This document shows, piece after piece, positions 25,938 to 34,974 of a stretch of 64,000 nt of DNA. Under the pieces are notes generated by a model. It searched no databases, was not told where the DNA came from, and saw nothing but the letters and a program-made list of their open reading frames with translations. Source of the stretch: Pseudoroseicyclus_A sp041714655 (GTDB taxonomy: Bacteria > Pseudomonadota > Alphaproteobacteria > Rhodobacterales > Rhodobacteraceae); the NCBI RefSeq assembly GCF_041714655.1, contig NZ_CP168219.1, forward strand, positions 3,224,001 to 3,288,000, in the 5' to 3' direction. Position 1 is the stretch's first letter; each line of letters starts with the position of its first letter. The position numbers and the translations under genes are program-made.

Positions 25938-26657
25938 ATGGCACAGCGCGTCCGGCTTTATGTAGACCAGCCCCTCGCCGCGGGGCAATCGCTCGATCTG
26001 ACCGCCGATCAGGCGCATTACCTCTTCGGGGTGATGCGGCTCGGCGAGGGGCTCCAGCTCGGCGTCTTCAACGGCCGCGACGGCGGCGAGTGGGAGGCGG
26101 TCATCGCCGAGACCGGCAAGCGCAAGGGCCGGCTCAACGTGCTCTTCGAGGCGGCGGCGCCGCTGGTGCGGCCGGACCTCTGGCTGCTCTTCGCGCCCCT
26201 CAAGAAGGCGCGGACGGACATGCTGATCGAGAAGGCGACCGAGCTCGGGGTGGCCCGGCTGCAGCCGGTCGCCACCGACTACACCAATGCCGAGCGCATC
26301 CGCGAAGACCGGCTCGCCGCCATCGCCCGCGAGGCGGCCGAGCAATCGGGGGCGACCGATGTGCCGGAGGTGGCCGGGCTCGCCAGGCTCGGGGCGGTGC
26401 TCGACGGCTGGGACGAGAGGCGCACGCTCTGGTTCTGCGACGAGACGACGGCGGAGGAGCCCTCCGTTCCCACCCCCTCCCCCGGGCCGGCGGCGATCCT
26501 GATCGGGCCGGAGGGCGGCTTCTCGCCGGAGGAGCGCGCCCGGCTCCGCGCCCTGCCCTTCTGCCGCCCCGTTTCGCTCGGCCGGCGGATCCTGCGCGCC
26601 GAGACGGCGGCCATCGCGGCGCTGACACTCTGGCTCGCCGGGCGCGACTTCCCGTGA
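25938..26657 (+). CDS. rsmE: 16S rRNA (uracil-1498-N3) methyltransferase
   Basis: A SPOUT-class enzyme that methylates U1498 in the decoding region of 16S rRNA. 239 residues, usual length. An N-terminal PUA-like domain is followed by the knotted SAM site with IGPEGGFSPEE and SLGRRILRAETAAIAAL near the C-terminus. It is divergent from ubiA with a 29-bp spacer. Its stop overlaps the GTG start of the next gene. Confidence 0.96.
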   Translation: MAQRVRLYVDQPLAAGQSLDLTADQAHYLFGVMRLGEGLQLGVFNGRDGGEWEAVIAETGKRKGRLNVLFEAAAPLVRPDLWLLFAPLKKARTDMLIEKATELGVARLQPVATDYTNAERIREDRLAAIAREAAEQSGATDVPEVAGLARLGAVLDGWDERRTLWFCDETTAEEPSVPTPSPGPAAILIGPEGGFSPEERARLRALPFCRPVSLGRRILRAETAAIAALTLWLAGRDFP

Positions 26658-27526
26658 TCCCCGCGGTGGAGGCCGACCGGCCGGAGATCGAGGCCTTTCT
26701 CGACGCCCGCCTGCCCCGCGCCATGTTCCCCCGCGCCAACCTCGCCCATTACGGCATGGTGTCGCCCGGCGGCGCCGGCGGCCACCGCCTAGCCATGCGC
26801 TTCTGGCTCCAGCGCGAGGGCGGCGCGGTCACCGACGTGCTCGGCGCGACGGCGGAGGGCTTTCTCCTTCCCGCCTGTCCGACCGGGCCCTGGGCCGCGG
26901 CGGCCGGGGCGCTGACCGGCGAGAGCGTCGGCGCCCTCATCGGCCCGGCGGAGGAGGTGGCCCCCCTCCGCGCCGCGCTCGGGCTGGGGCAGGCGCCGGG
27001 CGAGCTCGACGAGGTGCAGCCGCATTTCCTTCTCGACCTCGCGGCGCTGGAGGTGCCGGGCGGCCCCGGCAGGCTGGTGCCCTTCGCCGATGCGCCCGAG
27101 GCTCTGGTGACCGGCTGGCTCCGTGACTATTTCACCGAGACGCTGGGCACGCCGCTCGACCTCGCGGTGGTCGAGGCGGGCCGCGCCTTCCGCCAGGCGG
27201 CGGAGGCGGGGAGCCATGCGGTGCTGATGGAGGGGGACGAGGCGCTGGCGATGACGGGACAGAATGCGCGGCTGCCGTCCATCGTGCAGATCGGCGGCGT
27301 CTACACGCCGCCGGCGCTGCGCGGCCGCCACCATGCCCGCCGGGCGGTGGCACTGCATCTCGCCGAGGCGCAGGCGCGCGGCGTGACCCGGGCGACGCTC
27401 TTCGCCGCGGGCCCGCCGGCGATCCGCGCCTATGAGGCGCTCGGCTTCCGGCGCATCGGCGACTGGGCGCTCTGCCGCTTCGCCGCGCCGCAAAGGGTCA
27501 GGCCTGACGGGGCGGCGCATGGCTGA
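26654..27526 (+). CDS. GNAT-family N-acetyltransferase
   Basis: A 290-residue protein whose C-terminal third is a GNAT fold. IGGVYTPPALRGRHHARRAV near residue 215 is the acetyl-CoA pyrophosphate loop (R-x-x-G/H-x-A), and AAGPPAIRAYEALGFRRIGDW is motif B. The N-terminal two thirds resemble a second, degenerate GNAT domain. The start is GTG at 26654, overlapping the rsmE stop as GTGA. Substrate unknown; small-molecule amines and protein N-termini are both possible. Confidence 0.88.
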   Translation: MIPAVEADRPEIEAFLDARLPRAMFPRANLAHYGMVSPGGAGGHRLAMRFWLQREGGAVTDVLGATAEGFLLPACPTGPWAAAAGALTGESVGALIGPAEEVAPLRAALGLGQAPGELDEVQPHFLLDLAALEVPGGPGRLVPFADAPEALVTGWLRDYFTETLGTPLDLAVVEAGRAFRQAAEAGSHAVLMEGDEALAMTGQNARLPSIVQIGGVYTPPALRGRHHARRAVALHLAEAQARGVTRATLFAAGPPAIRAYEALGFRRIGDWALCRFAAPQRVRPDGAAHG

Positions 27527-28043
27527 GCTCTTCCGCCCCGAAGCGCGGGCCGCGCTGGCGCGCTGGCGCGAGCTGATCGCCGGGCTGGCGCTCACCGCGC
27601 TGGCCGCGCTCTGGGCCTGGCAGAGCTGGGGGCTCCTGCGCTGGGTCGCCGTGGCGCTGGCGCTCGCCGGGCTCGCCATCGCGCTCACGGGCTTCCAGCG
27701 CGGCCGCTTCCGCAACCCCGGCGGCGGGCTCGGGGTCGTCGAGCTCGACGAGGGCCGACTGAGCTGGCTCGGGCCGCGCGGCGGCGGCGCCGTGGCGATG
27801 GGCGAGCTGGCAAGCCTCGACTACCACCCGGCGGAGGGGCTGGCGCCGGAGCACTGGCGCCTTCGCGACAAGACCGGCGCCGAGCTGACGATCCCCGCAG
27901 GGGCCGCCGGCATCGAGCGGCTCTTCGACGCCTGCGCGGCGCTACCCGGCCTCTCTCCGGCGCGGCTCGCCTCGGCCCAGCGTCGCGGCCTGCCCGTGCG
28001 GCTCTGGCCCGAGCCGGCGGCTCTGCCGCGGCGGCTGCACTAG
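27519..28043 (+). CDS. Small membrane protein of unknown function (174 aa)
   Basis: A 174-residue protein with two adjacent N-terminal membrane helices (about residues 20-37 and 40-57, separated by a short turn). A cytoplasmic domain follows with several beta strands (GVVELDEGRLSWLGPRGGG...MGELASLDY) and ends PVRLWPEP. The layout (two helices then a PH-like beta domain) resembles bacterial PH-domain/DUF membrane proteins. It overlaps the GNAT gene by eight bases, so it belongs to the rsmE operon. Confidence 0.75.
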   Translation: MAELFRPEARAALARWRELIAGLALTALAALWAWQSWGLLRWVAVALALAGLAIALTGFQRGRFRNPGGGLGVVELDEGRLSWLGPRGGGAVAMGELASLDYHPAEGLAPEHWRLRDKTGAELTIPAGAAGIERLFDACAALPGLSPARLASAQRRGLPVRLWPEPAALPRRLH

Positions 28044-28113
28044 GCTCCATTGACAAGCGCCCGCCCCCCCGCCACCTAGTCCGGACGGCACAGGCGAGAA
28101 GCGGAGCGGCCCC

Positions 28114-29484
28114 ATGTCCATCCCCCAATCCGGCGGCGGCCCGATCGAGAGCTATGACGACCTCGCCGCATATCTCGAATCCGGCTGCAAGCCGAAGGAC
28201 GACTGGCGGATCGGCACCGAACACGAGAAGTTCGGCTATTGCCGCGACACCCAGCGCCCCCTGCCTTATGCCGGCGAGCGCTCCATCGAGGCGGTGCTGA
28301 CCGCGCTCAAGGACAGCTACGGCTGGAACCCGATCTCTGAAGGCAACCACCTGATCGGGCTGGAAAAGAACGGCGCCAATATCTCGCTGGAGCCGGGCGG
28401 CCAGCTCGAGCTTTCCGGTGCGCCGCTCGAGACGATCCACCAGACCTGCGACGAGGTGAATGCCCATCTCGCCGAGGTGAAGGCGGTGGCCGACCGCATC
28501 GGCGTCGGCTTCATCGGCCTCGGCGCCGCGCCCATCTGGTGGCACGAGGACATGCCGCTGATGCCCAAGGGCCGCTACAAGCTGATGGACGGCTACATGC
28601 GGCAGGTCGGCACGCTCGGCACCGCCATGATGCGGCGCACCTGCACGGTGCAGGTGAACCTCGACTTCGCCTCCGAAGCCGACATGGTGCAGAAGTTCCG
28701 CGTGGCGCTGGCGCTGCAGCCCGTCGCCACGGCGCTCTTCGCCAACTCGCCCTTCTGGGAGGGCGAGCCCAATGGCCACAAGTCCTGGCGCGCCCGCATC
28801 TGGCGCGATCTCGACGCGGCCCGCACCGGGATGCTGCCCTTCGTCTTCGAAGACGGCATGGGCTTCGAGCGCTATGTCGACTGGGTGCTCGATGTGCCGA
28901 TGTATTTCGTCTACCGCGACGGGACGTACATCAACGCCCTCGGCCAGTCGTTCCGCGACTTCCTCAAGGGCGAGCTGCCGGCGCTGCCCGGCGAGAAGCC
29001 GACGCTCTCCGACTGGGCGGACCATCTGACGACGGTCTTCCCCGAGGCGCGGATCAAGAAATTCATGGAGATGCGGGGCGCCGACGGCGGGCCCTGGCGG
29101 CGGCTCTGCGCGCTGCCGGCTTTCTGGGTCGGGCTGCTCTACGACCAGACGGCGCTCGATGCCGCCTGGGACCTGGTGAAGGACCTTTCCGCCGAGACAC
29201 GCGACGAGCTGCGGGTCGCAGCCTCCGTCCGCGGCCTGCAGGGCAAGGCGGGCGGCGTGTCGCTGCGCGTCCTCGCGGAAGAGGCGGTGACCATCGCCGA
29301 GATGGGCCTCAAGCGCCGCGCCCGCGTCGGGGCCGGCGGGCTGATCCCCGACGAGACGCATTTCCTCGCCGCGCTGAAGGAGAGCGTCGAGACCGGCAAG
29401 GCCCCGGCCGACGAGCTGCTCGAGCGCTACGAGGGCGAATGGGCGGGCGATCTGTCGCGCATCTACGGCGAATTCAGCTACTGA
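28114..29484 (+). CDS. gshA: Glutamate-cysteine ligase (plant/alphaproteobacterial type)
   Basis: Catalyses the first step of glutathione synthesis: ATP-dependent formation of gamma-glutamylcysteine from glutamate and cysteine in the cytoplasm. The 456-residue product matches the type shared by alphaproteobacteria and plants: IGTEHEKFGY near residue 32, EPGGQLELSGAPLETIHQTC near 95, and MMRRTCTVQVNLDF near 172. The start ATG at 28114 lies after AGCGGAGCGG. A family-2 repeat element follows the stop by 12 bases and may include its terminator. gshB is not in the window. Confidence 0.96.
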   Translation: MSIPQSGGGPIESYDDLAAYLESGCKPKDDWRIGTEHEKFGYCRDTQRPLPYAGERSIEAVLTALKDSYGWNPISEGNHLIGLEKNGANISLEPGGQLELSGAPLETIHQTCDEVNAHLAEVKAVADRIGVGFIGLGAAPIWWHEDMPLMPKGRYKLMDGYMRQVGTLGTAMMRRTCTVQVNLDFASEADMVQKFRVALALQPVATALFANSPFWEGEPNGHKSWRARIWRDLDAARTGMLPFVFEDGMGFERYVDWVLDVPMYFVYRDGTYINALGQSFRDFLKGELPALPGEKPTLSDWADHLTTVFPEARIKKFMEMRGADGGPWRRLCALPAFWVGLLYDQTALDAAWDLVKDLSAETRDELRVAASVRGLQGKAGGVSLRVLAEEAVTIAEMGLKRRARVGAGGLIPDETHFLAALKESVETGKAPADELLERYEGEWAGDLSRIYGEFSY

Positions 29485-29496
29485 TTGCGCGCGTCG

Positions 29497-29563
29497 GAGG
29501 GGGGCTGTCTGCCCCCCGCCGCCTGCGGCGGCCCCCCGAGGATTTCTTTGGAGCAAAGACGGG
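29497..29563 (+). repeat. short G/C-hairpin repeat, family 2 copy 1
   Basis: Modules in order: a G-run hairpin GGGGGCTGTCTGCCCCCC, a second hairpin GCCGCCTGCGGCGGC, then CCCCCCGAGGATTTCTTTGG and AGCAAAGACGGG. The same order occurs at 34975-35041 (reverse strand) and 52655-52718. It lies directly behind gshA, in its orientation, and may act as a transcription terminator or mRNA end stabiliser. Confidence 0.75.
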
Positions 29564-29674
29564 TGCGGCGTTTTTGTCGCGACCCCGCCACATTTCGCGG
29601 GCGGGGGAATTCTCACGGAGCCGTGAGTTCATCATGCTCCGCCGCAGGATTTTCATCGGACAAGGATTTGAACC

Positions 29675-29941
29675 ATGCGTGATTTCTTCATTCGCAGCTT
29701 CGAGATGCTGGTCAACGTCATCGTCGTTCTGATGGTGGTCTTCTGGGTGATCGCCGTGATCGGCACGCTGATCGGCCCGGCGGGTGCCATGGGCGTGCCG
29801 AAGGGCGTGGCCTTCGTCGGCGCGCTGGTCGGCGGCGGCATCTATGTCGTGCTGATGGCCGGCCTGCTCTACATGGGGCTCGGCATCTACCAGAACACCA
29901 AGCGCACGGCCGACGCGCTGGAAGCCCGGACGGGCGTCTGA
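29675..29941 (+). CDS. Small two-helix membrane protein (88 aa)
   Basis: An 88-residue protein with two hydrophobic helices (residues 10-34 and 45-70) separated by a glycine-rich turn, and a short polar tail. AAGGAT lies before the ATG. A 16-nt inverted repeat (29612-29627, half-site CTCACGG) about 50 bp upstream could be an operator. No family recognised; single gene convergent with the DUF805 gene. Confidence 0.7.
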   Translation: MRDFFIRSFEMLVNVIVVLMVVFWVIAVIGTLIGPAGAMGVPKGVAFVGALVGGGIYVVLMAGLLYMGLGIYQNTKRTADALEARTGV

Positions 29942-29973
29942 CCTAGACCCCTGAGCCGCGGCACGCCCGCGGC

Positions 29974-30408
29974 TCAGCTCCCCACATGGGGGACGGTGCT
30001 GCCGCCCCTGGAGCGGCCTTTGGGATCAGGGCCAAAGCGGTTGGCCCCCCGCGTGCCTTCCGTCGCATAGAAGACGATCAGCACGATGAGCCCGACGAAG
30101 GGGATCACCCAGATCCACCACCACCAGCCGGAGCGGTTGGTGTCGTGCAGGCGCCGCACGCCGGCGGACACGCCGGGCAGGAAGGTCACCAGCCCGAAGA
30201 TCGTCGAGAAGGGCGCGAAATCCGTGGCGCTGGCGATCCCGCCGGGTCGGATGACGGTCGTGCCGAAGAGCGCGAGGTCGAGGATCGTGAAGAGGATCCC
30301 GCCGATCAGGCAGAAGAGCACGAAATACCAGACCTCCGGGCGCGTCGCGCGACCCGAGAAGGTGACATAGGCGCTGAAGCAGCGGCGGACGGCGGCGGAA
30401 AAGCCCAT
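29974..30408 (-). CDS. DUF805 inner-membrane protein
   Basis: A 144-residue protein with the DUF805 pattern: an N-terminal FSAYVTFSGRATRPEVWYFVLF, four membrane segments, and GVRRLHDTNRSGWWWWIW near residue 88. Family function is not established. Its ATG overlaps the stop of the polyprenyl synthase gene by one base (TGATG), so it should be translationally coupled to it. Confidence 0.88.
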   Translation of the reverse strand: MGFSAAVRRCFSAYVTFSGRATRPEVWYFVLFCLIGGILFTILDLALFGTTVIRPGGIASATDFAPFSTIFGLVTFLPGVSAGVRRLHDTNRSGWWWWIWVIPFVGLIVLIVFYATEGTRGANRFGPDPKGRSRGGSTVPHVGS

Positions 30409-31409
30409 CAGACCAGCCTCGCGACGACGTAATCGGCGAGCTCGCCGAGCATGTCGCGGATCGGACCCGCCGGCAGGCCGGTCAGCGCCGTCTTGGCCGT
30501 CTCTGCCCAGCGGAGCGCATCGGCGCGGGCGGTGGCAAGCGTCTGGTGCCGCTCGAAGAGCGCGAGCGCGGTGGCGAGGTCGCCCTCCTCCACCTTGCCG
30601 CGGCCGATGGTGCGCTGCCAGAAGGCGCGCTCGCCGTCATCGGCGGCGGCGACGGCGCGGATCACCGGCAGGGTCATCTTGCCCTCCCGGAAGTCGTCGC
30701 CGCGGTTCTTGCCGATGCCCTCGTCGCCCTCGTAATCGAGCAGATCGTCGGCGATCTGGAAGGCGAGCCCGAGCGCGTCGCCATAGGCGGCGAGCGCCTG
30801 TTCCTCCGCCTCGGAGGCGCCGGCGATCACGCCGCCGGCCCTTGCGGCGGCCGAGAAGAGCGCCGCAGTCTTGCCGCGGGCGATGGTCTCGTAGGTCTCG
30901 ACGGTGGCGGCGAGGTTGCGGGCCGCGGTGAGCTGCAGCACCTCGCCCTCGGCGATGGTCGCGGCGGCATTGGCGAGGATGTCGAGCACCCGCATCGAGC
31001 CCGTCTCGACCATGAGCTGGAAGGAGCGGGCGAAGAGGTAATCGCCGACGAGCACCGAGGAGGTGTTGTCCCACAGGAGGTTGGCCGTCGGCCGGCCGCG
31101 TCGCTGCTCGCTTTCGTCGACCACGTCGTCATGCAGGAGCGTGGCGGTGTGGATGAACTCCACCGCCGCCGCGAGATTGAGATGGAAGCTGCCCTCGTAG
31201 CCCATGAGCCGGGCCGCCGCGAGCGTCAGCATCGGGCGGAGCCGCTTGCCGCCGGCCTCGACCAGATGCGCCGTCACCTCGGGGATGCGCGGCGCGTGGC
31301 GGCTGGCCATCCGGTCGCGGATGAGGGCGTTGACGCCGGTCAGGTCGTCGGCGAGCGCCGCCGCCAGGCGCTCGTGCGGGCGGGCCGAGGCCGGAGTGTC
31401 GAGGCTCAT
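30408..31409 (-). CDS. Polyprenyl diphosphate synthase (ubiquinone side chain)
   Basis: A 333-residue trans-prenyltransferase that extends farnesyl/geranylgeranyl diphosphate with isopentenyl diphosphate. First aspartate-rich motif LLHDDVVDES near residue 86, second QIADDLLDYEGD near residue 211, and GGKRLRPMLTLAAARL near residue 47. Length and sequence fit the octa/deca-prenyl class; alphaproteobacteria mostly make ubiquinone-10, so decaprenyl is likely. The ATG at 31409 is preferred to one six bases earlier because GGGGG is then correctly spaced. It would supply the substrate of UbiA. Confidence 0.93.
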   Translation of the reverse strand: MSLDTPASARPHERLAAALADDLTGVNALIRDRMASRHAPRIPEVTAHLVEAGGKRLRPMLTLAAARLMGYEGSFHLNLAAAVEFIHTATLLHDDVVDESEQRRGRPTANLLWDNTSSVLVGDYLFARSFQLMVETGSMRVLDILANAAATIAEGEVLQLTAARNLAATVETYETIARGKTAALFSAAARAGGVIAGASEAEEQALAAYGDALGLAFQIADDLLDYEGDEGIGKNRGDDFREGKMTLPVIRAVAAADDGERAFWQRTIGRGKVEEGDLATALALFERHQTLATARADALRWAETAKTALTGLPAGPIRDMLGELADYVVARLV

Positions 31410-31478
31410 GACCATGACCCCCGCGCCACGGAAGCGGGCGGCTCGACAAAGGACAGGGCGGGCCCTACCTCGATTCCC

Positions 31479-31688
31479 ATGAAAGAACTTCTGCGCACCA
31501 ACGATCCCACGGTCATTGCCTTCGCCACCGCGTTGCTCGGCGGCGAGGGTATAGTCTGCTTTCCGATGGACAACAACATGAGCGTCCTCGAAGGGTCCAT
31601 CGGCATTCTGCCCCGTCGGCTCATGGTGCGGCAGGAGGATCACGCCCGCGCCCTCGAGGTGTTGACGGACAATGGCATCGACATCTGA
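31479..31688 (+). CDS. DUF2007 small protein
   Basis: A 69-residue protein of the DUF2007 type (MKELLRTNDPTVIAFATALL then EGIVCFPMDNNMSVLEGSIG), a small alpha/beta fold proposed to be signal-transducing but not shown to be so. Divergent from the polyprenyl synthase across 69 bp. Its last 17 bases overlap the start of the methyltransferase gene, implying coupling. Confidence 0.85.
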   Translation: MKELLRTNDPTVIAFATALLGGEGIVCFPMDNNMSVLEGSIGILPRRLMVRQEDHARALEVLTDNGIDI

Positions 31689-32439
31689 CGAAGGGACGAG
31701 CCGCGACGCCTTCCTCGGCGGGCGGCTGATGCTCCGCCAGCCGCTGCGCGGCTATCGCGCGGGGACGGACCCGGTGCTTCTCGCCGCCGCGGTGCCGGCC
31801 CGGGCGGGCGAGAGCGTGCTCGAGCTCGGCTGCGGCGCGGGTGCGGCGCTTCTCTGCCTCGGCACGCGGGTTCCCGGGCTGCGGCTCGCGGGGCTGGAGC
31901 TGCAGCCCGATTATGCGGCGCTGGCACGGGCCAATGCGGCGGAGAACGGACTGGAGGCCGAGATCCACGAGGGCGACCTGACCGAGATGCCGGCGACGCT
32001 GAAGGCGCAGAGCTTCAATCACGTCATCGCCAACCCGCCCTTCTTCGCCGCCGGCAGCGGCAAGGCGGCGGAGGATCCCGGCCGCGAGACCGGCCGGCGC
32101 GAGGCGGCGCCCCTGGCGCTTTGGGTGGAGGCCGGCGCCCGCCGCCTCGCCCCCCGCGGCCGCATGACGCTGCTTCTGCCGGCCGAGCGCCTCGCGGCGG
32201 CGCTGGTGGCGGCCGAGGGGCGGCTCGGCGCACCCGAGGTGCTGCCGCTTGCGGCCCGCACCGGGCGCGCCGCAAGCCGCGTGATCCTGCGGTTCCGCAA
32301 GGGCGGCCGGGCGGGGCTGCGCCTGCTGGCGCCGGTGATTCTGCATGAGGGCGCCCGCCACGAACGGGACGAGGACAGTTTTACCGAGATCGTCGAAGCG
32401 GTGCTGCGCGGCGCGGCGGCCCTGCCGTTCAAGGATTAA
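31672..32439 (+). CDS. TrmN6-like tRNA1(Val) adenine-37 N6-methyltransferase family
   Basis: A 255-residue SAM-dependent methyltransferase. Motif I LELGCGAGAALLCLGTR near residue 45, and the N6-adenine-type catalytic motif VIANPPFF near residue 119. Residues 18-35 (LMLRQPLRGYRAGTDPVLLA) match the conserved N-terminus of the TrmN6/YfiC group, which methylates A37 of tRNA1(Val). Other members act on other RNAs or proteins, so the substrate is inferred. Confidence 0.85.
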   Translation: MASTSDEGTSRDAFLGGRLMLRQPLRGYRAGTDPVLLAAAVPARAGESVLELGCGAGAALLCLGTRVPGLRLAGLELQPDYAALARANAAENGLEAEIHEGDLTEMPATLKAQSFNHVIANPPFFAAGSGKAAEDPGRETGRREAAPLALWVEAGARRLAPRGRMTLLLPAERLAAALVAAEGRLGAPEVLPLAARTGRAASRVILRFRKGGRAGLRLLAPVILHEGARHERDEDSFTEIVEAVLRGAAALPFKD

Positions 32440-32564
32440 CCGACTATCAACACCTCGGCGAGACGATGCCGACCATCAGGCGCGGCCCGCTCGGTGCGTG
32501 ACAGACGCCCGCAATCGTGCTGCACTTGGTGACACGTGAACCCATCATCTCCAGGGAGATCAGC

Positions 32565-32732
32565 ATGAGCGTCACTTCACATCTCGCCGAACTGAGGAAG
32601 AAGCACGAGCACCTTTCCAACGAAGTGGAAGTTGCACAGCGAAATCCGGCCACCGATGGGCTGCAGATCGCGCGGATGAAGAAGCAGAAGCTGGCGCTGA
32701 AGGAGGAGATCACCCGGCTGACGGCGCACTGA
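32565..32732 (+). CDS. YdcH-family (DUF465) small protein
   Basis: A 55-residue helical protein (SHLAELRKKHEHLSNEVEVA then KKQKLALKEEITRL), the full length of the DUF465/YdcH family. It probably forms a short coiled-coil dimer; function unknown. The ATG at 32565 has AGGGAGA upstream and gives the family N-terminus; an in-frame ATG at 32517 adds unrelated residues. Confidence 0.88.
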   Translation: MSVTSHLAELRKKHEHLSNEVEVAQRNPATDGLQIARMKKQKLALKEEITRLTAH

Positions 32733-32768
32733 CGGTCGGCCTTGGCCGAGGGGGGGGGCGGGCCCGAC

Positions 32769-32796
32769 GGGCTCTGCCCCGTCGCAGAATGGCGAC
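32769..32796 (+). repeat. degenerate family-2 hairpin repeat
   Basis: GGGCTCTGCCCCGTCGC followed by GGCGAC repeats the order of the first two hairpin modules of family 2, but the downstream GGATTTCTTTGG-type module is missing. It lies between the convergent YdcH-like and phbB genes. It may be an eroded copy or chance similarity in GC-rich sequence. Confidence 0.35.
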
Positions 32797-32861
32797 ACCT
32801 CGGTTTCTCCGGCCGGGTGAAAGGGGCGGCGTGCCGCCCCTCCTCCCGGGCCACGACCCGT

Positions 32862-33590
32862 CTACTGCAGGTATTGCCCGCCGTTGGCGCTGAGCGTCGA
32901 GCCGGTGATGAAACCGGCATCGTCGGAGGCAAGGAAGGTCACGCAGCGCGCGATCTCCTCCGCCTCGCCAAGCCGCCCGACGGGGATCTGCGGCAGGATC
33001 GTCTCGGTCATCACCTTCTCGGGGATGGTGCTCATCATCTCGGTGTTGATGTAGCCGGGGCAGATGGCGTTGACCGTGATGCCGGCCCGCGCGCCCTCCT
33101 GCGAGAGCGCCTTGGTGAAGCCGATGTCCCCCGCCTTGGCGGCGGCGTAATTCGCCTGGGCGAACTGGCCCTTCTGGCCGTTGATCGACGAGATGTTGAT
33201 CACGCGCCCGAACTTCCGGCCCCGCATCCCGGGCCAGACGACATGCGTCATGTTGAAGAGCCCGGTGAGATTGGTGTCGATCACCTCGCGCCACTGGTCG
33301 GGCGTCATCCGGTGAAACGGCGCGTCGCGCGTGATGCCGGCGTTGTTGACGAGCACGTCGATGGGGCCGAGCGCCGCCTCGACCTCGGCGATGCCAGCCT
33401 GGCAGGCCTCGTAATCGCTGACGTCCCATTTGAAGCTGGCGATGCCCGTCTCTTCCGAAAAGGCGCGGGCCTTGTCGTCATTGCCGGCATAGGTGACGGC
33501 GACGGCATGGCCCTCGGCCTTCAGCGCCCGGGCGATGGCGGCACCGATGCCGCGGGTGCCGCCCGTGACCAACGCAACGCGTGTGGACAT
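32862..33590 (-). CDS. phbB: Acetoacetyl-CoA reductase (NADPH)
   Basis: Reduces acetoacetyl-CoA to (R)-3-hydroxybutyryl-CoA for polyhydroxybutyrate. A 242-residue short-chain dehydrogenase: nucleotide loop TGGTRGIGAAIA near residue 9, NNAGITRD near 84, catalytic Ser in ISSINGQKGQ near 134, and YxxxK as YAAAK near 149. The SSINGQKGQFAQ stretch is characteristic of PhaB among SDRs. It follows phbA by 93 bp; no PHA synthase is in the window. Confidence 0.95.
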   Translation of the reverse strand: MSTRVALVTGGTRGIGAAIARALKAEGHAVAVTYAGNDDKARAFSEETGIASFKWDVSDYEACQAGIAEVEAALGPIDVLVNNAGITRDAPFHRMTPDQWREVIDTNLTGLFNMTHVVWPGMRGRKFGRVINISSINGQKGQFAQANYAAAKAGDIGFTKALSQEGARAGITVNAICPGYINTEMMSTIPEKVMTETILPQIPVGRLGEAEEIARCVTFLASDDAGFITGSTLSANGGQYLQ

Positions 33591-33613
33591 GGTACTCCTC
33601 CCTGGTCTTTCCG

Positions 33614-33656
33614 CCCGGGTTGATCCCGGGTCGGCCGGGGGCGGCGCACCGCCCCC
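33614..33656 (-). promoter_or_regulatory. twin hairpins between phbA and phbB
   Basis: Two perfect stem-loops lie in the phbA-phbB spacer: CCCGGG-TTGAT-CCCGGG (33614-33630) and GGGGGCGG-CGCA-CCGCCCCC (33637-33656). Neither has a T-run on the minus strand, so they are more likely processing or stabilising structures, or partial attenuators, than full terminators. Confidence 0.5.
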
Positions 33657-33683
33657 GTCTCTCGAGTTAAGCCCCGAACGGGC

Positions 33684-34856
33684 TCAGCGTTCAACACACA
33701 TGGCAACGCCCATGCCGCCGCCGATGCAGAGCGTCGCAAGGCCCTTCTTGGCGCCGCGGCGCTTCATCTCGAACAGGAGCGTGTTGAGCACCCGGGCGCC
33801 CGAGGCGCCGATCGGATGGCCGATGGCGATGGCGCCACCGTTGACGTTCACGATCGCCGGATCCCAGCCCATGTCCTTGTTGACGGCGCAGGCCTGGGCC
33901 GCGAAGGCCTCGTTGGCCTCGACGAGGTCGAGATCCTCGACCCGCCAGCCGGCCTTGTCGAGCGCGCGGCGCGAGGCCTGGATCGGCCCGACGCCCATGA
34001 TCGACGGGTCCACCCCCGCGGTGGCGTAGGAGGCGATGCGGGCGAGCGGCTCGATCCCCCGCGTCTCCGCCGCCTCGGCGCTCATGAGCAGCACGCCGGC
34101 CGCGCCGTCGTTGATGCCCGAGGCATTGGCGGCGGTGACGGTGCCGTCCTTGGTGAAGGCGGGGCGCAGCTTCTGCATCCCCTCGATCGTGGCGCCGTGG
34201 CGGATGTATTCGTCCTTCTCGACCACCGTGTCGCCCTTGCGGCCCTTGATGGTGAAGGGCACGACCTCGTCATCGAAGCGCCCGGCGTTCTGCGCCGCCT
34301 CGGCCTTGTTCTGGCTGGCGAGGGCGAATTCGTCCTGCATCTCGCGGGTGATCTGCCATTGCTCGGCGACATTCTCGGCGGTCTGGCCCATGTGGTAGCC
34401 GTTGAAGGCATCCCAGAGCCCGTCCTTGATCATCGTGTCGATGAGCTTGGTGTCGCCCATCTTGATGCCCGAGCGCAGGTGCTGGGCATGGGGGGCGAGA
34501 GACATGTTCTCCTGCCCGCCGGCGACAACGATGCCGGCATCGCCGAGCATGATGTGCTGGGCGGCCAGCGCCACGGCGCGCAGACCCGAGCCGCAGACCT
34601 GGTTGATGCTCCAGGCGGCGCTCTCGGTCGGCAGGCCGGCGAGGATATGCGCCTGGCGGGCGGGGTTCTGGCCTTGGGCGGCGGTGAGAACCTGGCCGAG
34701 GATCGTCTCCGACACCTCCCCCTTCCCCACCCCGGCGCGGGCGATCAGCGCCTCGATGACGGCGGCGCCCAGCTCGTGAGCGGGGGTATTGGCGAAGGAT
34801 CCGTTGAAGGATCCGACAGGCGTCCGCGCGGCGGAGGCGATAACGACGTTGGTCAT
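33684..34856 (-). CDS. phbA: Acetyl-CoA C-acetyltransferase (beta-ketothiolase)
   Basis: Condenses two acetyl-CoA to acetoacetyl-CoA. 390 residues, normal length. The nucleophilic cysteine is in NQVCGSGLRAV near residue 88, the catalytic His in IGHPIGASGARV near 347, and the second Cys in TLCIGGGMG near 377. The ATG at 34856 follows AGAGGAGAGGAG. Together with phbB this makes the hydroxybutyryl-CoA monomer. Confidence 0.96.
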   Translation of the reverse strand: MTNVVIASAARTPVGSFNGSFANTPAHELGAAVIEALIARAGVGKGEVSETILGQVLTAAQGQNPARQAHILAGLPTESAAWSINQVCGSGLRAVALAAQHIMLGDAGIVVAGGQENMSLAPHAQHLRSGIKMGDTKLIDTMIKDGLWDAFNGYHMGQTAENVAEQWQITREMQDEFALASQNKAEAAQNAGRFDDEVVPFTIKGRKGDTVVEKDEYIRHGATIEGMQKLRPAFTKDGTVTAANASGINDGAAGVLLMSAEAAETRGIEPLARIASYATAGVDPSIMGVGPIQASRRALDKAGWRVEDLDLVEANEAFAAQACAVNKDMGWDPAIVNVNGGAIAIGHPIGASGARVLNTLLFEMKRRGAKKGLATLCIGGGMGVAMCVER

Positions 34857-34974
34857 GAGGCTCCTCTCCTCTTGCCCCGGGCAGTGGCAGGCCCGGTCTT
34901 TTCAGGGGGCAACTTAAGGAGGCGCGCCGGGCGCGGCAACGGGGGAGGGCGTCCGATAGCGCTGCCACCCCTCC